Below, one piece after another: positions 25,474 to 33,802 of a DNA stretch of 64,000 bases. The stretch spans positions 2,728,001-2,792,000 of the forward strand of contig NZ_CP126257.1 in assembly GCF_003234175.2 (NCBI RefSeq). Reading direction: 5' to 3'. The stretch is from Curtobacterium sp. MCSS17_007 (GTDB lineage: Bacteria; Actinomycetota; Actinomycetes; Actinomycetales; Microbacteriaceae). The notes beneath the pieces were generated by a model, which saw only the letters and a program-made list of their open reading frames with translations, was not told the origin of the DNA and did not search any database. The position numbers and the translations under genes were made by a program. Position 1 is the first letter of the stretch. Each line of letters opens with the position of its first letter.

Positions 25474-26955
25474 GTGACCGCACCCATCACCCCGACCGCG
25501 TCGAACCCGACCGTCCCGACGCCGGCCACGTCGGCGCCCGACGACCGTCTGGGCGCCCGCGAGAAGACCGTCCTCGTGACGCTCGCCGCCGCGCAGCTGC
25601 TCGTCATCCTCGACACCACGATCGTGAACATCGCGATCCCGCAGGCAGCCGTGGCACTCTCCCTCGGCGCCGACGGCCGCCAGTGGATCATCACCGCCTA
25701 CGCGCTGACGTTCGGCGCCGTGCTGCTCATCGGCGGAGGGATCGCCGACTACTGGGGCCGGAAGCGCACGTTCATCCTGGGGCTCGTCGTGTTCGCCGTG
25801 GCCTCGCTGCTCGCCGGCCTGGCGGTCGACGTCACGATGCTCATCGGCGGACGTGTCCTGCAGGGCGCCGGTGCCGCGCTCATGGCCCCGGCTGCGCTCT
25901 CGCTCGTCAGCGTGACCTTCCCCTCCGGTCGCGCGCGGAACCTGGCGTTCGGCGTCCTCGGCGGCATCACGTCCAGCGGCGCCGCCGTCGGTCTGCTGCT
26001 CGGCGGCGTGCTGACCGAGTTCGTCGACTGGCGCTGGTGCCTGCTCGTCAACGTGCCGGTCGTCGCGGTCGCCCTCGTCGCCGCGTCACTGGTGCTCCGG
26101 GAGAGCCGCGCCGAGTCGCACGGTCGACTCGACATCGGCGGGGCCGTCACCATCGCGATCGGGCTCGCGGCACTCGTGTACGGCTTCACGCTCGCCGAGC
26201 GCGGTTGGGTCGAGGGCGGTGCACTGGTCTTCATCGCCGTCGGTCTGGTCTTCCTGGCGGTCTTCGTGCTCATCGAGCTCCGGGTCTCGGCGCCGCTGCT
26301 CCCGCTCCGCGTCGTCCTCGACCGCAACCGCGGCGGTGCGCTCGTCGTGCAGACCTGCGCCGGAGCGGCGATGGTGACCGTCACGCTCTACATCACGTTC
26401 CACCTGCAGCAGGTCCTCGGGCTCCCGCCGCTGCTCGCCGGCGTCGCGACGCTGCCGCTGGCCTTCACGATCGGCCTGGTCATCCCGGTGCTGGTCCGTC
26501 TCATCCCGCGGGTCGGCCCGAAGCCGCTGCTCGTCGCCGGCCCGGTGGTCGCGGGCGTCGGAGTGCTCCTGCTCGCCCGCGTCTCCGTCCAGGGCTCCTA
26601 CTGGGGCGAGGTCCTGCCGGGCCTCGTCGTGATGGGTGCCGGCATGGCGGCGATCTTCGTCCCCGCCCAGAACATGGCGCTGTCGCGGGTCCGTCCCGAG
26701 GACGCGGGCGCCGCAGCGGCCGCCGCCAACGCGACCAACCAGATCGGCGGAGCCGTCGGCCTCGCGGTCCTCACCAACCTGTACGTCGCCGGTTCGGGTG
26801 GCGGTCAGTCCCCCGCCGCACTCGTCGACGGGTACGCGGCGGTCTTCGTCGGTGCCGCGGTCGTCATGGCACTGGCCGCGGTCACGGCGTTGCTGCTCAT
26901 CCGCAACGTGCAGCTCGGGCAGGGTGCGGGCGAGCAGCTGCCGTCGATGCACTGA
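25474..26955 (+). CDS. MFS drug exporter, DHA2 (EmrB/QacA) family
   Basis: 493 aa from GTG 25474, with about 14 helices. A Pro/Thr/Ala-rich N-terminus of about 25 residues precedes helix 1 (LAAAQLLVILDTTIVNIAIP, with the DHA2 Asp). Motif A is GGGIADYWGRKR; the RWCLLVNVPV loop is typical. It exports toxic organic compounds using the proton gradient. GTG 25387 is in frame and would add 29 residues covering the leader hairpin; 25474 is preferred because the hairpin and repeats look regulatory. It is the second DHA2 exporter within 5 kb. Confidence 0.87.
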   Translation: MTAPITPTASNPTVPTPATSAPDDRLGAREKTVLVTLAAAQLLVILDTTIVNIAIPQAAVALSLGADGRQWIITAYALTFGAVLLIGGGIADYWGRKRTFILGLVVFAVASLLAGLAVDVTMLIGGRVLQGAGAALMAPAALSLVSVTFPSGRARNLAFGVLGGITSSGAAVGLLLGGVLTEFVDWRWCLLVNVPVVAVALVAASLVLRESRAESHGRLDIGGAVTIAIGLAALVYGFTLAERGWVEGGALVFIAVGLVFLAVFVLIELRVSAPLLPLRVVLDRNRGGALVVQTCAGAAMVTVTLYITFHLQQVLGLPPLLAGVATLPLAFTIGLVIPVLVRLIPRVGPKPLLVAGPVVAGVGVLLLARVSVQGSYWGEVLPGLVVMGAGMAAIFVPAQNMALSRVRPEDAGAAAAAANATNQIGGAVGLAVLTNLYVAGSGGGQSPAALVDGYAAVFVGAAVVMALAAVTALLLIRNVQLGQGAGEQLPSMH

Positions 26956-26968
26956 CGGGCGGCGGGGC

Positions 26969-27397
26969 TCAGCCCGCGGCTCGGCGGACCAGTTCGCGCA
27001 GCCGCTGGTCGACCTCGTCGGTCCACTCGACGACGGCGAACGAGGTCGCCCACATCGGTCCGTCGTCGAGCGCCGCGTCCTCCTGGAACCCGACGGTCGC
27101 GTAGCGCGCGCCGAACTTCGACGCGGGCTGCACGAAGGTCACGACCTTGCCGTCGCGTGCGTAGGACGGGAACCCGTACCAGGTCTTCGGATCGAGGTCC
27201 GGTGCCACCTCGGTCACGAGCAGGTGGTAGCGCGACGCCAGGGTCTGGTCGAAGCCTTCGAGCGCTTCGATGGCCGCCGTGCAGGCCTCGCGCTCGGCGT
27301 CCCGCTTCGCGGCGCCCTTGAGTCCCCGGGTCGCCTTCCGCTCGTCGGCTGCCTGCTGCATCGCGGCTCGCTCTGCGTCGCTGAACACCCCGGCCAT
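26969..27397 (-). CDS. DUF1801/YdhG-like protein
   Basis: 142 aa. A charged N-terminal helix region (ERAAMQQAADERKATRG) is followed by the YdhG/DUF1801 core: KTWYGFPSYARDGKVVTFVQPASKFGARYATVGF. Family members are small cytoplasmic proteins (the CyaY-like fold of iron chaperone Fra/YdhG), with function still poorly known. ATG 27397 is used. It is convergent with the DHA2 exporter with only 13 bp between stops. Confidence 0.8.
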   Translation of the reverse strand: MAGVFSDAERAAMQQAADERKATRGLKGAAKRDAEREACTAAIEALEGFDQTLASRYHLLVTEVAPDLDPKTWYGFPSYARDGKVVTFVQPASKFGARYATVGFQEDAALDDGPMWATSFAVVEWTDEVDQRLRELVRRAAG

Positions 27398-27579
27398 CGC
27401 CGTCTCCCTCGTCCGTCGTGGATCGTCGGACCCGGTCCGCTTCGGACCGGGTGCTGTCGGCATCATGGCACCGCGCGCGGACGACCGCACTCCGCGACCG
27501 GCGAGGCGGTGCGGGCACCGACGGGCCCCGTCGTGGCGCCGGCTCGTGGATCACCGCGGGGCCCCTGCCTCCGGGCGCG

Positions 27580-27615
27580 CAGAAGGGCGCCGGTCCGAGG
27601 ACCGGCGCCCTTCTG
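27580..27615 (-). terminator. Strong terminator of the DUF4383 copy 2
   Basis: CAGAAGGGCGCCGGTCC (27580-27596) and its complement (27599-27615) form a near-loopless 16-17 bp stem starting 14 bp after the DUF4383 stop on the minus strand. On the minus strand TTCT follows only as part of the stem. Confidence 0.7.
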
Positions 27616-27628
27616 GCGGTGACGGGTG

Positions 27629-28087
27629 TCAGCGGGTCGTGCGGGCCCCGGCACGCGGGAGGACGACGCCGAGGACGATCATCGCGACGGCGAGGAAGGC
27701 GTGGAGCACGTTGTCGGCGCTGTTCAGCGGGACGAAGTTCGCAGCACCGTCCATGCCGGCGACGAAGAGGCCGAACACGAACAGCACGGCGTAGATGATG
27801 CCGCCGACGATCAGGTACGAGCGCGAGCCGGAGGCCGAACGCGCGGCCAGCAGCCCGACGATGCCGAACAGCAGGTGGACGATGTTGTGGAGCACCGACA
27901 CCTGGAACAGGCCGAGGAGCATGGCCATCGAGCTGTCACCGGCGAAGGACAGCGTGCCCATGTCCATGGTCAGGCCGGGGATGAAGCCGGCGATGCCGAC
28001 GATCAGGAACACGACGCCGAAGAGCAGTGCGCCCTTCTGGACGAGGGTCGCGGCGAAGCCGTTGCGAGGGGTTGCTGCGCTGGTCAT
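27629..28087 (-). CDS. DUF4383 membrane protein (copy 2)
   Basis: 152 aa, four helices. It is a close paralogue of the product of 12710-13171: long identical stretches such as LVQKGALLFGVVFLIVGIAG and DNVLHAFLAVAMIVLGVVLP differ only by a few conservative changes elsewhere. Function unknown, membrane-located. GGAGAGAG lies before the ATG. The two copies are in inverted orientation. Confidence 0.88.
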   Translation of the reverse strand: MTSAATPRNGFAATLVQKGALLFGVVFLIVGIAGFIPGLTMDMGTLSFAGDSSMAMLLGLFQVSVLHNIVHLLFGIVGLLAARSASGSRSYLIVGGIIYAVLFVFGLFVAGMDGAANFVPLNSADNVLHAFLAVAMIVLGVVLPRAGARTTR

Positions 28088-28248
28088 GGTTGCTCTCTCC
28101 TTGGGTGCGAGGTCGCCGGGGACTGGCGACGGTCACGGTGGTGACCGGTGGCCCTCTCCGTGCGCTTCACAGTAGAGATGCAGACGGCACTCGGTTTCCC
28201 CCCTTCCGGGGTTAGCGCTCAACGGACAGGATCTCCTGACCGCGACGG

Positions 28249-28746
28249 GTGGTCGCCGACGCCGTCGCCGAGGTGCGCGTCGTCCACGCCCCGACGGAGG
28301 ACCAGGACGACCCCGAGTTCCGCGCCGTCTGCTTCCCGATCCTCGACTCGCCCGAGTACTGGCGGCACAACTGGCGCATCCTGCCCGACCTCGTCCTCGC
28401 GGCCTTGCACGCCGTCGCCGACGCCCCCTCCGGCGTGCTCGTGCACTGCAGCGCCGGACGGGACCGGACGGGCATGATCAGTGCGCTCCTGCTCGCGAAC
28501 GCCGGCGTCCCGCCCGCGCTGGTCGCCGAGGACTACGCATCATCCGTCCGCGCGATGGCGGGGTCCGGGACGCACGCGCCGGGTGACCGGCAGGCGTCGT
28601 GGGACGCGGACGAGGTGACGGACTGGCTCGCCGTCACCGCTCCGATCGTCGAGGACGTCGCGGCGGACGTCGACGCGGCCTTCGCGACGGTCGGCGCGGA
28701 CGCCGACCTGCGGACGCGACTGCGCGCGCTCCTCACCGAACCGTGA
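28249..28746 (+). pseudogene. 5'-truncated tyrosine/serine protein phosphatase
   Basis: 165 codons from GTG 28249 encode the C-terminal two thirds of a Y_phosphatase3-type enzyme. The P-loop VHCSAGRDRTGM and WDADEVTDWL are intact. The N-terminal part normally seen (NLRD.GG.....G.v.RS and the VDLR strand) is missing, and a TGA is in frame four codons upstream. The sequence upstream instead belongs to the DUF4383 promoter area. I infer a deletion that removed the 5' end; expression from GTG 28249 as an inactive or partial protein cannot be excluded. Confidence 0.65.
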
Positions 28747-28757
28747 GCGCGACCCCA

Positions 28758-28807
28758 CGTCGGACGGGAGGCGCGGTGCCGGCCGGCGCCGTGCCTCCCG
28801 TCCGACG
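28758..28807 (+). repeat. Palindromic dispersed element, copy 7
   Basis: CGTCGGACGGGAGGC and GCCTCCCGTCCGACG are perfect 15-bp outer arms, with GGTGCCGGCCGGCGCC inside. It lies between the phosphatase remnant and the convergent SMP-30 gene. Confidence 0.88.
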
Positions 28808-28812
28808 CCTGG

Positions 28813-29676
28813 TCACGGCCCGGGGACGGTGACGCGGACCGCGCTGATCCGCCCGGCGCGCGTGCCCGCCGTGGTGCCCGGGTCGTAGCTGTCGGCGGTG
28901 GCCAGGTAGAGGGTGCGGCCGTCCTCGCCGCCGAGCGCGCAGTCGATCGCGCACAGGCCGGGGGCGTCGATGCGGTCCGTCACGGCACCGCCCTCGACGA
29001 CGCGGAGGAACTCCCCCGTGTCGACCGAGCAGACCCAGATCGCTCCCTCGGCGTCGACCGTGCTGCCGTCGGGCGTGACGCCCTCGGGCAGCGCTGCCCA
29101 CTCGCGACGACCGGTGAGCGACCCGTCGGGCTCGATGTCGAACGCGGTCAGGCGGCCACCCCAGGTCTCGCTGACGACGAGGGTGCGGGTGCCGGGGAGC
29201 ACGTTCGCGCTGTTCGGGAACACCAGCCCGTCGGCCGCGAGACGGACGGAGCCGTCCTGGTCGACGACGTAGAGCGGGCCGGGGCGGAGTTCCTCGCCGC
29301 CGTACAGGTCGTAGCCGAACGCGCCCACGTACGTCCGACCCGTCGACGCGTCGACGACCAGGTCGTTGAGGAGCGAGGGCTCGATCGAGGACAGGTCGGC
29401 GAACGGCTCGTTCGTGCCGTCCGGGCGGACGACCTGGATCGTCCGGGCGTTCATGGCGCTGACGATCAGCCGACCGTCGGCGAGCCACCCGAGGCCGGAC
29501 GACTGCCCCTCGATGGTGGTCTCGAGCCGCGGGCCGGCGTCGGCACCGGGGTCGATCGAGAAGACCTCGCCCGTGTGCATGTCCGAGTACCAGAGCCGGC
29601 CGTCGTGCCAGCGGTTGCCCTCGGGGAACCGGATGCCGGAGACGACCTCGGTGGCGGAGTCCATGGTGATGTGCAC
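28813..29676 (-). CDS. SMP-30/gluconolactonase/LRE family beta-propeller protein
   Basis: 287 aa six-bladed propeller: SGIRFPEGNRWHDGRLWYSDMHTGEV, SGLGWLADGRLIVSAM, LNDLVVDASTGRTYVG, FPNSANVLPG, and EGVTPDGSTVDAEGAIWV carry the metal-binding Glu/Asn/Asp positions of SMP-30 lactonases. It probably opens a sugar lactone in the cytoplasm. GTG 29676 has AGG upstream; ATG 29664 is the alternative. The long in-frame extension further upstream runs into the divergent promoter region and was rejected. Confidence 0.85.
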   Translation of the reverse strand: MHITMDSATEVVSGIRFPEGNRWHDGRLWYSDMHTGEVFSIDPGADAGPRLETTIEGQSSGLGWLADGRLIVSAMNARTIQVVRPDGTNEPFADLSSIEPSLLNDLVVDASTGRTYVGAFGYDLYGGEELRPGPLYVVDQDGSVRLAADGLVFPNSANVLPGTRTLVVSETWGGRLTAFDIEPDGSLTGRREWAALPEGVTPDGSTVDAEGAIWVCSVDTGEFLRVVEGGAVTDRIDAPGLCAIDCALGGEDGRTLYLATADSYDPGTTAGTRAGRISAVRVTVPGP

Positions 29677-29851
29677 CGGTCCAACCTGCCAGTGGCCCGC
29701 TGCTGGCACGCTGGACGTGCGGGACCAGGTGATGGCCCGTCCGTCGGTGGTCGCGACGTATCCTGGCTGCCTGCTCGCCGCAGCCCGGGGTGCCTCCTGA
29801 GCGCGGCCGTCCGACCCTTGCGTCGGAGTCGTCGCCACGGAAGGAACCGCC

Positions 29852-31762
29852 ATGAGCATGGAGGGCGCTGCCTGGAGCTCGCTCTACAAGATCTCGACCG
29901 CCAAGGACGGCGGTCGGGGCTTCTCGCGCGAGTCCCTCCGCCGGATCATGACGTTCGCCGTGCCGTACAAGGTGCAGCTCGTGGTGTTCATCGCACTGTC
30001 CGTCGTGGGCGCCTTCCTCGCAGTCGCGACGCCGGTGCTCGCGGGCCAGGTCGTCGACGTCATCGCCGCCGGCGGCGCGGTGTCGACGGTCGTCTGGTTG
30101 GCCCTGGTCATCGCGCTCGTGGCTGTCGCCGACGCCGCGTCGTCGCTGCTCACCCGCTGGTACTCCGCACGCATCGGCGAGGGCGTCATCCTCGACCTCC
30201 GCACCGCCGTGTTCGACCACGTGCAGAAGATGCCGATCGCGTTCTTCACCCGCACGCGTACCGGCGCACTGGTCAGCCGGCTCAACAACGACGTCATCGG
30301 CGCGCAGCAGGCCTTCAGCGGCACGCTCTCCGGCGTCGTGACGAACTCCGTGGCACTCGTGCTGACCCTGGTCGTCATGCTCAGCACCTCGTGGCTGGTG
30401 ACGGTCATCGCCGTGGTCATGCTGCCGGTCTTCCTCGTCCCCGCACGCCGGATGGGCAGCCGCCTCGCCGCACTCCGCCGCGAAGCCGCCGACCACAACT
30501 CCGCGATGAGCACGCAGATGACCGAGCGGTTCTCCGCGCCCGGTGCAACGCTCGTCAAGCTGTTCGGCCGGCCCGACGAAGAAGCGGAGGAGTTCCGCGT
30601 CCGCGCCGCCCGCGTGCGGGACATCGGTGTCCGCACCGCGATGCTGCAGTTCGTCTTCGTCACCGCGCTCATGCTCGTCTCGGCGCTCGCCCTCGCGCTC
30701 GTCTACGGGCTCGGCGGCGCGCTCGCGCTCGGCGGCCAGCTGAACACCGGCGACGTCGTCACCCTCGCGCTCCTGCTCACCCGGCTCTACGCCCCACTCA
30801 CCAGCCTGGCGAACGCCCGGGTCGAGATCATGAGCGCCGTCGTCAGCTTCGAGCGCGTCTTCGAGGTGCTCGACCTCCGGCCGCTCATCCAGGAGAAGCC
30901 CGATGCCGTCACCCTGCCGGACGGGCCGGTCGCGGTCGAGTTCGACGACGTGCGGTTCGCCTACCCGTCCGCCGACAAGGTCTCCCTCGCCTCGTTGGAA
31001 GAGGTCTCGACGCTCGACACCCGTGGCGGCGACGAGGTCCTGCACGGCGTCTCGTTCCGGATCGAGCCCGGGCAGACCGTGGCCCTGGTCGGGTCCTCCG
31101 GCGCGGGCAAGTCCACCATCGCGCAGCTGCTCGCCCGCCTGTACGACGTCGACAGCGGCGCGGTCCGTCTGGCCGACACGGACGTCCGCGACGTCACCTT
31201 CGAGTCGCTGCGCCACACGATGGGCATGGTGACGCAGGACGGGCACCTGTTCCACGAGACCATCGGCGCCAACCTGCGCCTGGCGCGGCCCGAGGCCACC
31301 GACGACGAGGTCTGGGACGCCGTGCGACGTGCGCGCCTCGAACCACTGATCCGGTCGCTGCCCGACCAGCTCGACACGATGGTCGGCGAGCGCGGCTACC
31401 GCCTGTCCGGCGGCGAGCGCCAGCGCATGACGATCGCCCGGCTCCTGCTCGCACAGCCCCGCGTCGTGATCCTGGACGAGGCGACCGCCGCGCTCGACTC
31501 GACGTCCGAGGCCGCCGTGCAGGCCGCCCTGAGCGAGGCGCTCGACGGGCGGACGGCGATGGTCATCGCGCACCGACTGTCGACCATCCGCAGCGCGGAC
31601 CTCATCCTGGTCATCGAGGACGGCTCCGTCGTCGAGCGCGGGACGCACGACGAACTCCTGGCGGCCGGGGGCCGCTACGAGGAGCTGCACCGGACGCAGT
31701 TCGCGGTGCAGGCGGACCAGGCGCCGGAGCCGCAGCCGGCCCGCGAGGGCAGCGTCCGCTAG
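29852..31762 (+). CDS. ABC transporter, fused permease-ATPase (multidrug/lipid exporter type)
   Basis: 636 aa half-transporter. About six helices lie in residues 40-330, followed by the nucleotide-binding domain: Walker A GSSGAGKST near residue 414, Q-loop MVTQDGHLFHETI, signature LSGGERQR near 518, Walker B VVILDEATAALD and H-loop VIAHRLST. It should work as a homodimer. A 30-residue insertion (KVSLASLEEVSTLDTRGG) sits before the Walker A strand. GGAAGGA precedes the ATG. It is divergent from the SMP-30 gene and followed directly by a palindromic element. Confidence 0.92.
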   Translation: MSMEGAAWSSLYKISTAKDGGRGFSRESLRRIMTFAVPYKVQLVVFIALSVVGAFLAVATPVLAGQVVDVIAAGGAVSTVVWLALVIALVAVADAASSLLTRWYSARIGEGVILDLRTAVFDHVQKMPIAFFTRTRTGALVSRLNNDVIGAQQAFSGTLSGVVTNSVALVLTLVVMLSTSWLVTVIAVVMLPVFLVPARRMGSRLAALRREAADHNSAMSTQMTERFSAPGATLVKLFGRPDEEAEEFRVRAARVRDIGVRTAMLQFVFVTALMLVSALALALVYGLGGALALGGQLNTGDVVTLALLLTRLYAPLTSLANARVEIMSAVVSFERVFEVLDLRPLIQEKPDAVTLPDGPVAVEFDDVRFAYPSADKVSLASLEEVSTLDTRGGDEVLHGVSFRIEPGQTVALVGSSGAGKSTIAQLLARLYDVDSGAVRLADTDVRDVTFESLRHTMGMVTQDGHLFHETIGANLRLARPEATDDEVWDAVRRARLEPLIRSLPDQLDTMVGERGYRLSGGERQRMTIARLLLAQPRVVILDEATAALDSTSEAAVQAALSEALDGRTAMVIAHRLSTIRSADLILVIEDGSVVERGTHDELLAAGGRYEELHRTQFAVQADQAPEPQPAREGSVR

Positions 31763-31812
31763 CGACGGACGGGAGGCGCGGTGCCGGCTGGTGCCGCTCC
31801 TCCCGTCCGTCG
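31763..31812 (+). repeat. Palindromic dispersed element, copy 8
   Basis: CGACGGACGGGAG and CTCCCGTCCGTCG outer arms; starts directly after the exporter TAG. The right inner part has lost a few bases compared with the reference copy. Confidence 0.85.
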
Positions 31813-31813
31813 G

Positions 31814-32014
31814 GATGCCGACGGGAGCACCTGCTGGAACGTCAGCACGGTCCGACCGGTGCCGACGACGAGCCCGACGACCAGGACCGCGAGGCCGACC
31901 CACAGTGGCCACGAGCACGACCTGGGCTGCGTACAGGAGCACACCGGAGCCCTGCAGCAGGAAGTACCCGGAGGTCGACCGACGGTAGAGCAACGCCGAG
32001 CGGTCCGGGACCAT
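31814..32014 (-). pseudogene. Frameshifted small membrane protein
   Basis: From ATG 32014 one frame reads MVPDRSALLYRR then YFLLQGSGVLLYAAQVVLVAT (helix 1). Around 31900-31910 the hydrophobic reading continues in another frame as VGLAVLVVGLVVGTGRTVLTF (helix 2). Removing one base near GTGGCCACTGTGGG joins the two into a two-helix membrane protein. The 3' end runs into the palindromic element without its own clear stop. Family not recognised. Confidence 0.4.
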
Positions 32015-32087
32015 CCGCACATGACGGGTCGTTCAGGTTCACGGGTGGCGCGAGCCTGCAGCGGGCCAACGCTGCCGAGCCGCCAGG

Positions 32088-32315
32088 ATGAGCGACATGG
32101 ACGAGAACGTCGCCGCGATGTACGTGGGTGCCCTCTGGATCAGTGTCGCGCTCCTCTCGGGCGGGTACGCCAGGACGCGGAACCGATCGGCATGGACCTG
32201 GTTCGTCCTGACGCTGATCGCGGGACCGCTCGCCCTGCTGCTCCTCGTCACGTGGCCGCCGCGGCAGCCGCGGGGTGAGGAGGCCCCGTGGACTCGGAGA
32301 GCAACAAGCCCGTGA
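32088..32315 (+). CDS. Small two-helix membrane protein
   Basis: 75 aa. Helix 1 is VAAMYVGALWISVALLSGG, helix 2 WFVLTLIAGPLALLLLVTW, with the RNRSAWTWF linker common in small actinobacterial membrane proteins. CCAGG lies just 5' of ATG 32088. Its last 28 bases overlap the next gene in another frame. Function unknown. Confidence 0.6.
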   Translation: MSDMDENVAAMYVGALWISVALLSGGYARTRNRSAWTWFVLTLIAGPLALLLLVTWPPRQPRGEEAPWTRRATSP

Positions 32316-32710
32316 GCACTGCCGAGGCCCGGCAGTCCGTGCAGGACATCGTCGACCGGACTGCCTCCTCACTCGAGGGCGACTGGGAGGTCTACAGCGG
32401 GCCCTCGGTCGAACAGTGCAGCAAGAGCGACGGCAGCGACGGCGCTGCCTACAGGTACATCAAGGCTCTCGCGAAGCCGACCGGTGAACCCGAAGCGGAC
32501 ATCGCCGTGATCAAGAAGCTGTGGGAGGAGGCCGGGATCACCACGCAACCGTACAAGAGTGGGGGCGACGACCCGATCCTCGGTCTGCGCGGCGCAGGTG
32601 GCCCGACCACGTCCATCAGCTTCCTGGCGGACACCCGTCGGTACACGGTCTCAGCAACGTCCGAATGTGCTGATGGGGACGCTGTCGAGATGCAGAGCAA
32701 CGGGGAGTGA
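32288..32710 (+). CDS. Family A protein lacking a signal peptide
   Basis: 140 aa from GTG 32288, which has a strong GAGGAGG site. It shares with the lipoproteins at 39511 and 35945 the pattern A.....(D/G).W.V.SGP....C, G(A)AY.Y, ITTQPYKSGGDDPILGLRG.GGPTTSISF(L)AD and a C-terminal Cys then NGE. Unlike them it has no lipobox; the frame upstream is occupied by the overlapping small membrane protein. So it is either cytoplasmic or its signal has been replaced by coupling to that membrane protein. Function unknown. Confidence 0.75.
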   Translation: MDSESNKPVSTAEARQSVQDIVDRTASSLEGDWEVYSGPSVEQCSKSDGSDGAAYRYIKALAKPTGEPEADIAVIKKLWEEAGITTQPYKSGGDDPILGLRGAGGPTTSISFLADTRRYTVSATSECADGDAVEMQSNGE

Positions 32711-32734
32711 CGAGCGTCGGAGATCCTCGACGGA

Positions 32735-33682
32735 TCAATGCGGCCCGAGCAGCTCGACCCCGTAGCTGACGACGACCGCCCGCAACTCCTCCAGGTACGC
32801 CTGCGCCTGCTCCGTCAGGGGCACCGAGGAGTGCGCGATCCACCCGATCTCGATGCGCTCGTCGACGTCGAGCGGGATCGCGACGATCTCCGGGTCGAGG
32901 TCGTCGCTGATCAACCCCGTCGAGATCGTGTACCCACCGAGCCCGATCATGAGGTTGAAGATCGTCGCCCGGTCCGACACCCGGATCTCCCGCTTGCTCG
33001 ACATCGTCGACAGGATCTCCTCCGCCAGGTAGAAGGAGTTGTTCGCGCCCTGGTCGAACGTCAGCCGCGGCAGCTCGGCGAGGTCGTCGAGCGTCGCCCG
33101 CTCCTGCGCCGCCAACGGGTTCCGCCGGGCGACGAAGATGTGCGGCTGCGCGACGAACAGCGGTGTGAACACGACCCCGGCGTCCCGCATCAGCTTGCCG
33201 AGGACCTGCCGGTTGAAGTCGTTGCGGTAGAGGATCCCGAGCTCACTGCGCAGTGTCCGGACGTCCTCGATGATGTCCCACGTGCGGGTCTCGCGCAGCG
33301 AGAACTCGTACTGGTCGGCGTCGGCGCCCTCGACCATCCGGACGAAGGCCTCGACCGCGAACGAGTAGTGCTGCGCGGACACCCCGAGCAGCCGCCGCGA
33401 GGCCTGGCGGCCGACGTACCGCTGCTCGAGCAACGAGACCTGCTCGACGACCTGCCGCGCGTACCCGAGGAACTCGACCCCGTCGACGGTGAGCACGACC
33501 CCACGCGCAGAGCGGGTGAAGAGCGGCCGGCCGATGCGTGCCTCCAGGTCCTTCATCGCGGCCGACATGGTCGGCTGCGAGACGTAGAGCAGGTCGGCCG
33601 CAGCGCTGATCGAGCCCTCGGAGGCAACCTCGATGAAGTACCGCAGCTGCTGCAGGGTGATGTCGTTCGCAACGCGAGCCAT
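32735..33682 (-). CDS. LysR family transcriptional regulator
   Basis: 315 aa. The winged helix-turn-helix spans about 5-64 (LQQLRYFIEVASEGSISAAADLLYVSQPTMSAAMKDLE); the rest is a periplasmic-binding-like effector domain. It is divergent from mesX-mesD with a 6-4-6 inverted repeat between, so it most likely controls that pair in response to methionine or sulfur status (inference). ATG 33682 is used; GTG 33688 would add two residues. Confidence 0.9.
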   Translation of the reverse strand: MARVANDITLQQLRYFIEVASEGSISAAADLLYVSQPTMSAAMKDLEARIGRPLFTRSARGVVLTVDGVEFLGYARQVVEQVSLLEQRYVGRQASRRLLGVSAQHYSFAVEAFVRMVEGADADQYEFSLRETRTWDIIEDVRTLRSELGILYRNDFNRQVLGKLMRDAGVVFTPLFVAQPHIFVARRNPLAAQERATLDDLAELPRLTFDQGANNSFYLAEEILSTMSSKREIRVSDRATIFNLMIGLGGYTISTGLISDDLDPEIVAIPLDVDERIEIGWIAHSSVPLTEQAQAYLEELRAVVVSYGVELLGPH

Positions 33683-33691
33683 AGGCACAGG

Positions 33692-33707
33692 CTATGCGAC
33701 TGCATAG
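33692..33707 (+). promoter_or_regulatory. Putative LysR-type binding site
   Basis: CTATGC-GACT-GCATAG is a perfect 6-bp inverted repeat, 10 bp from the LysR start and about 95 bp upstream of mesX. Symmetry and place fit a LysR autoregulatory and activation site. Confidence 0.6.
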
Positions 33708-33802
33708 CGTCTCGGTATTACCTGATGACCCGCGCCTCCCGTCATGATCGACAGGACTCTTCCCACAGTGCCCGCGGGCGCTCGACGACCGGACTGCGGA
33801 CC

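Noticed and set aside
28733-32020. A 1095-codon open frame on the minus strand
   Set aside because: It runs antisense through the ABC exporter and SMP-30 genes; composition is Arg/His/Asp-rich as expected of a GC-rich shadow frame.
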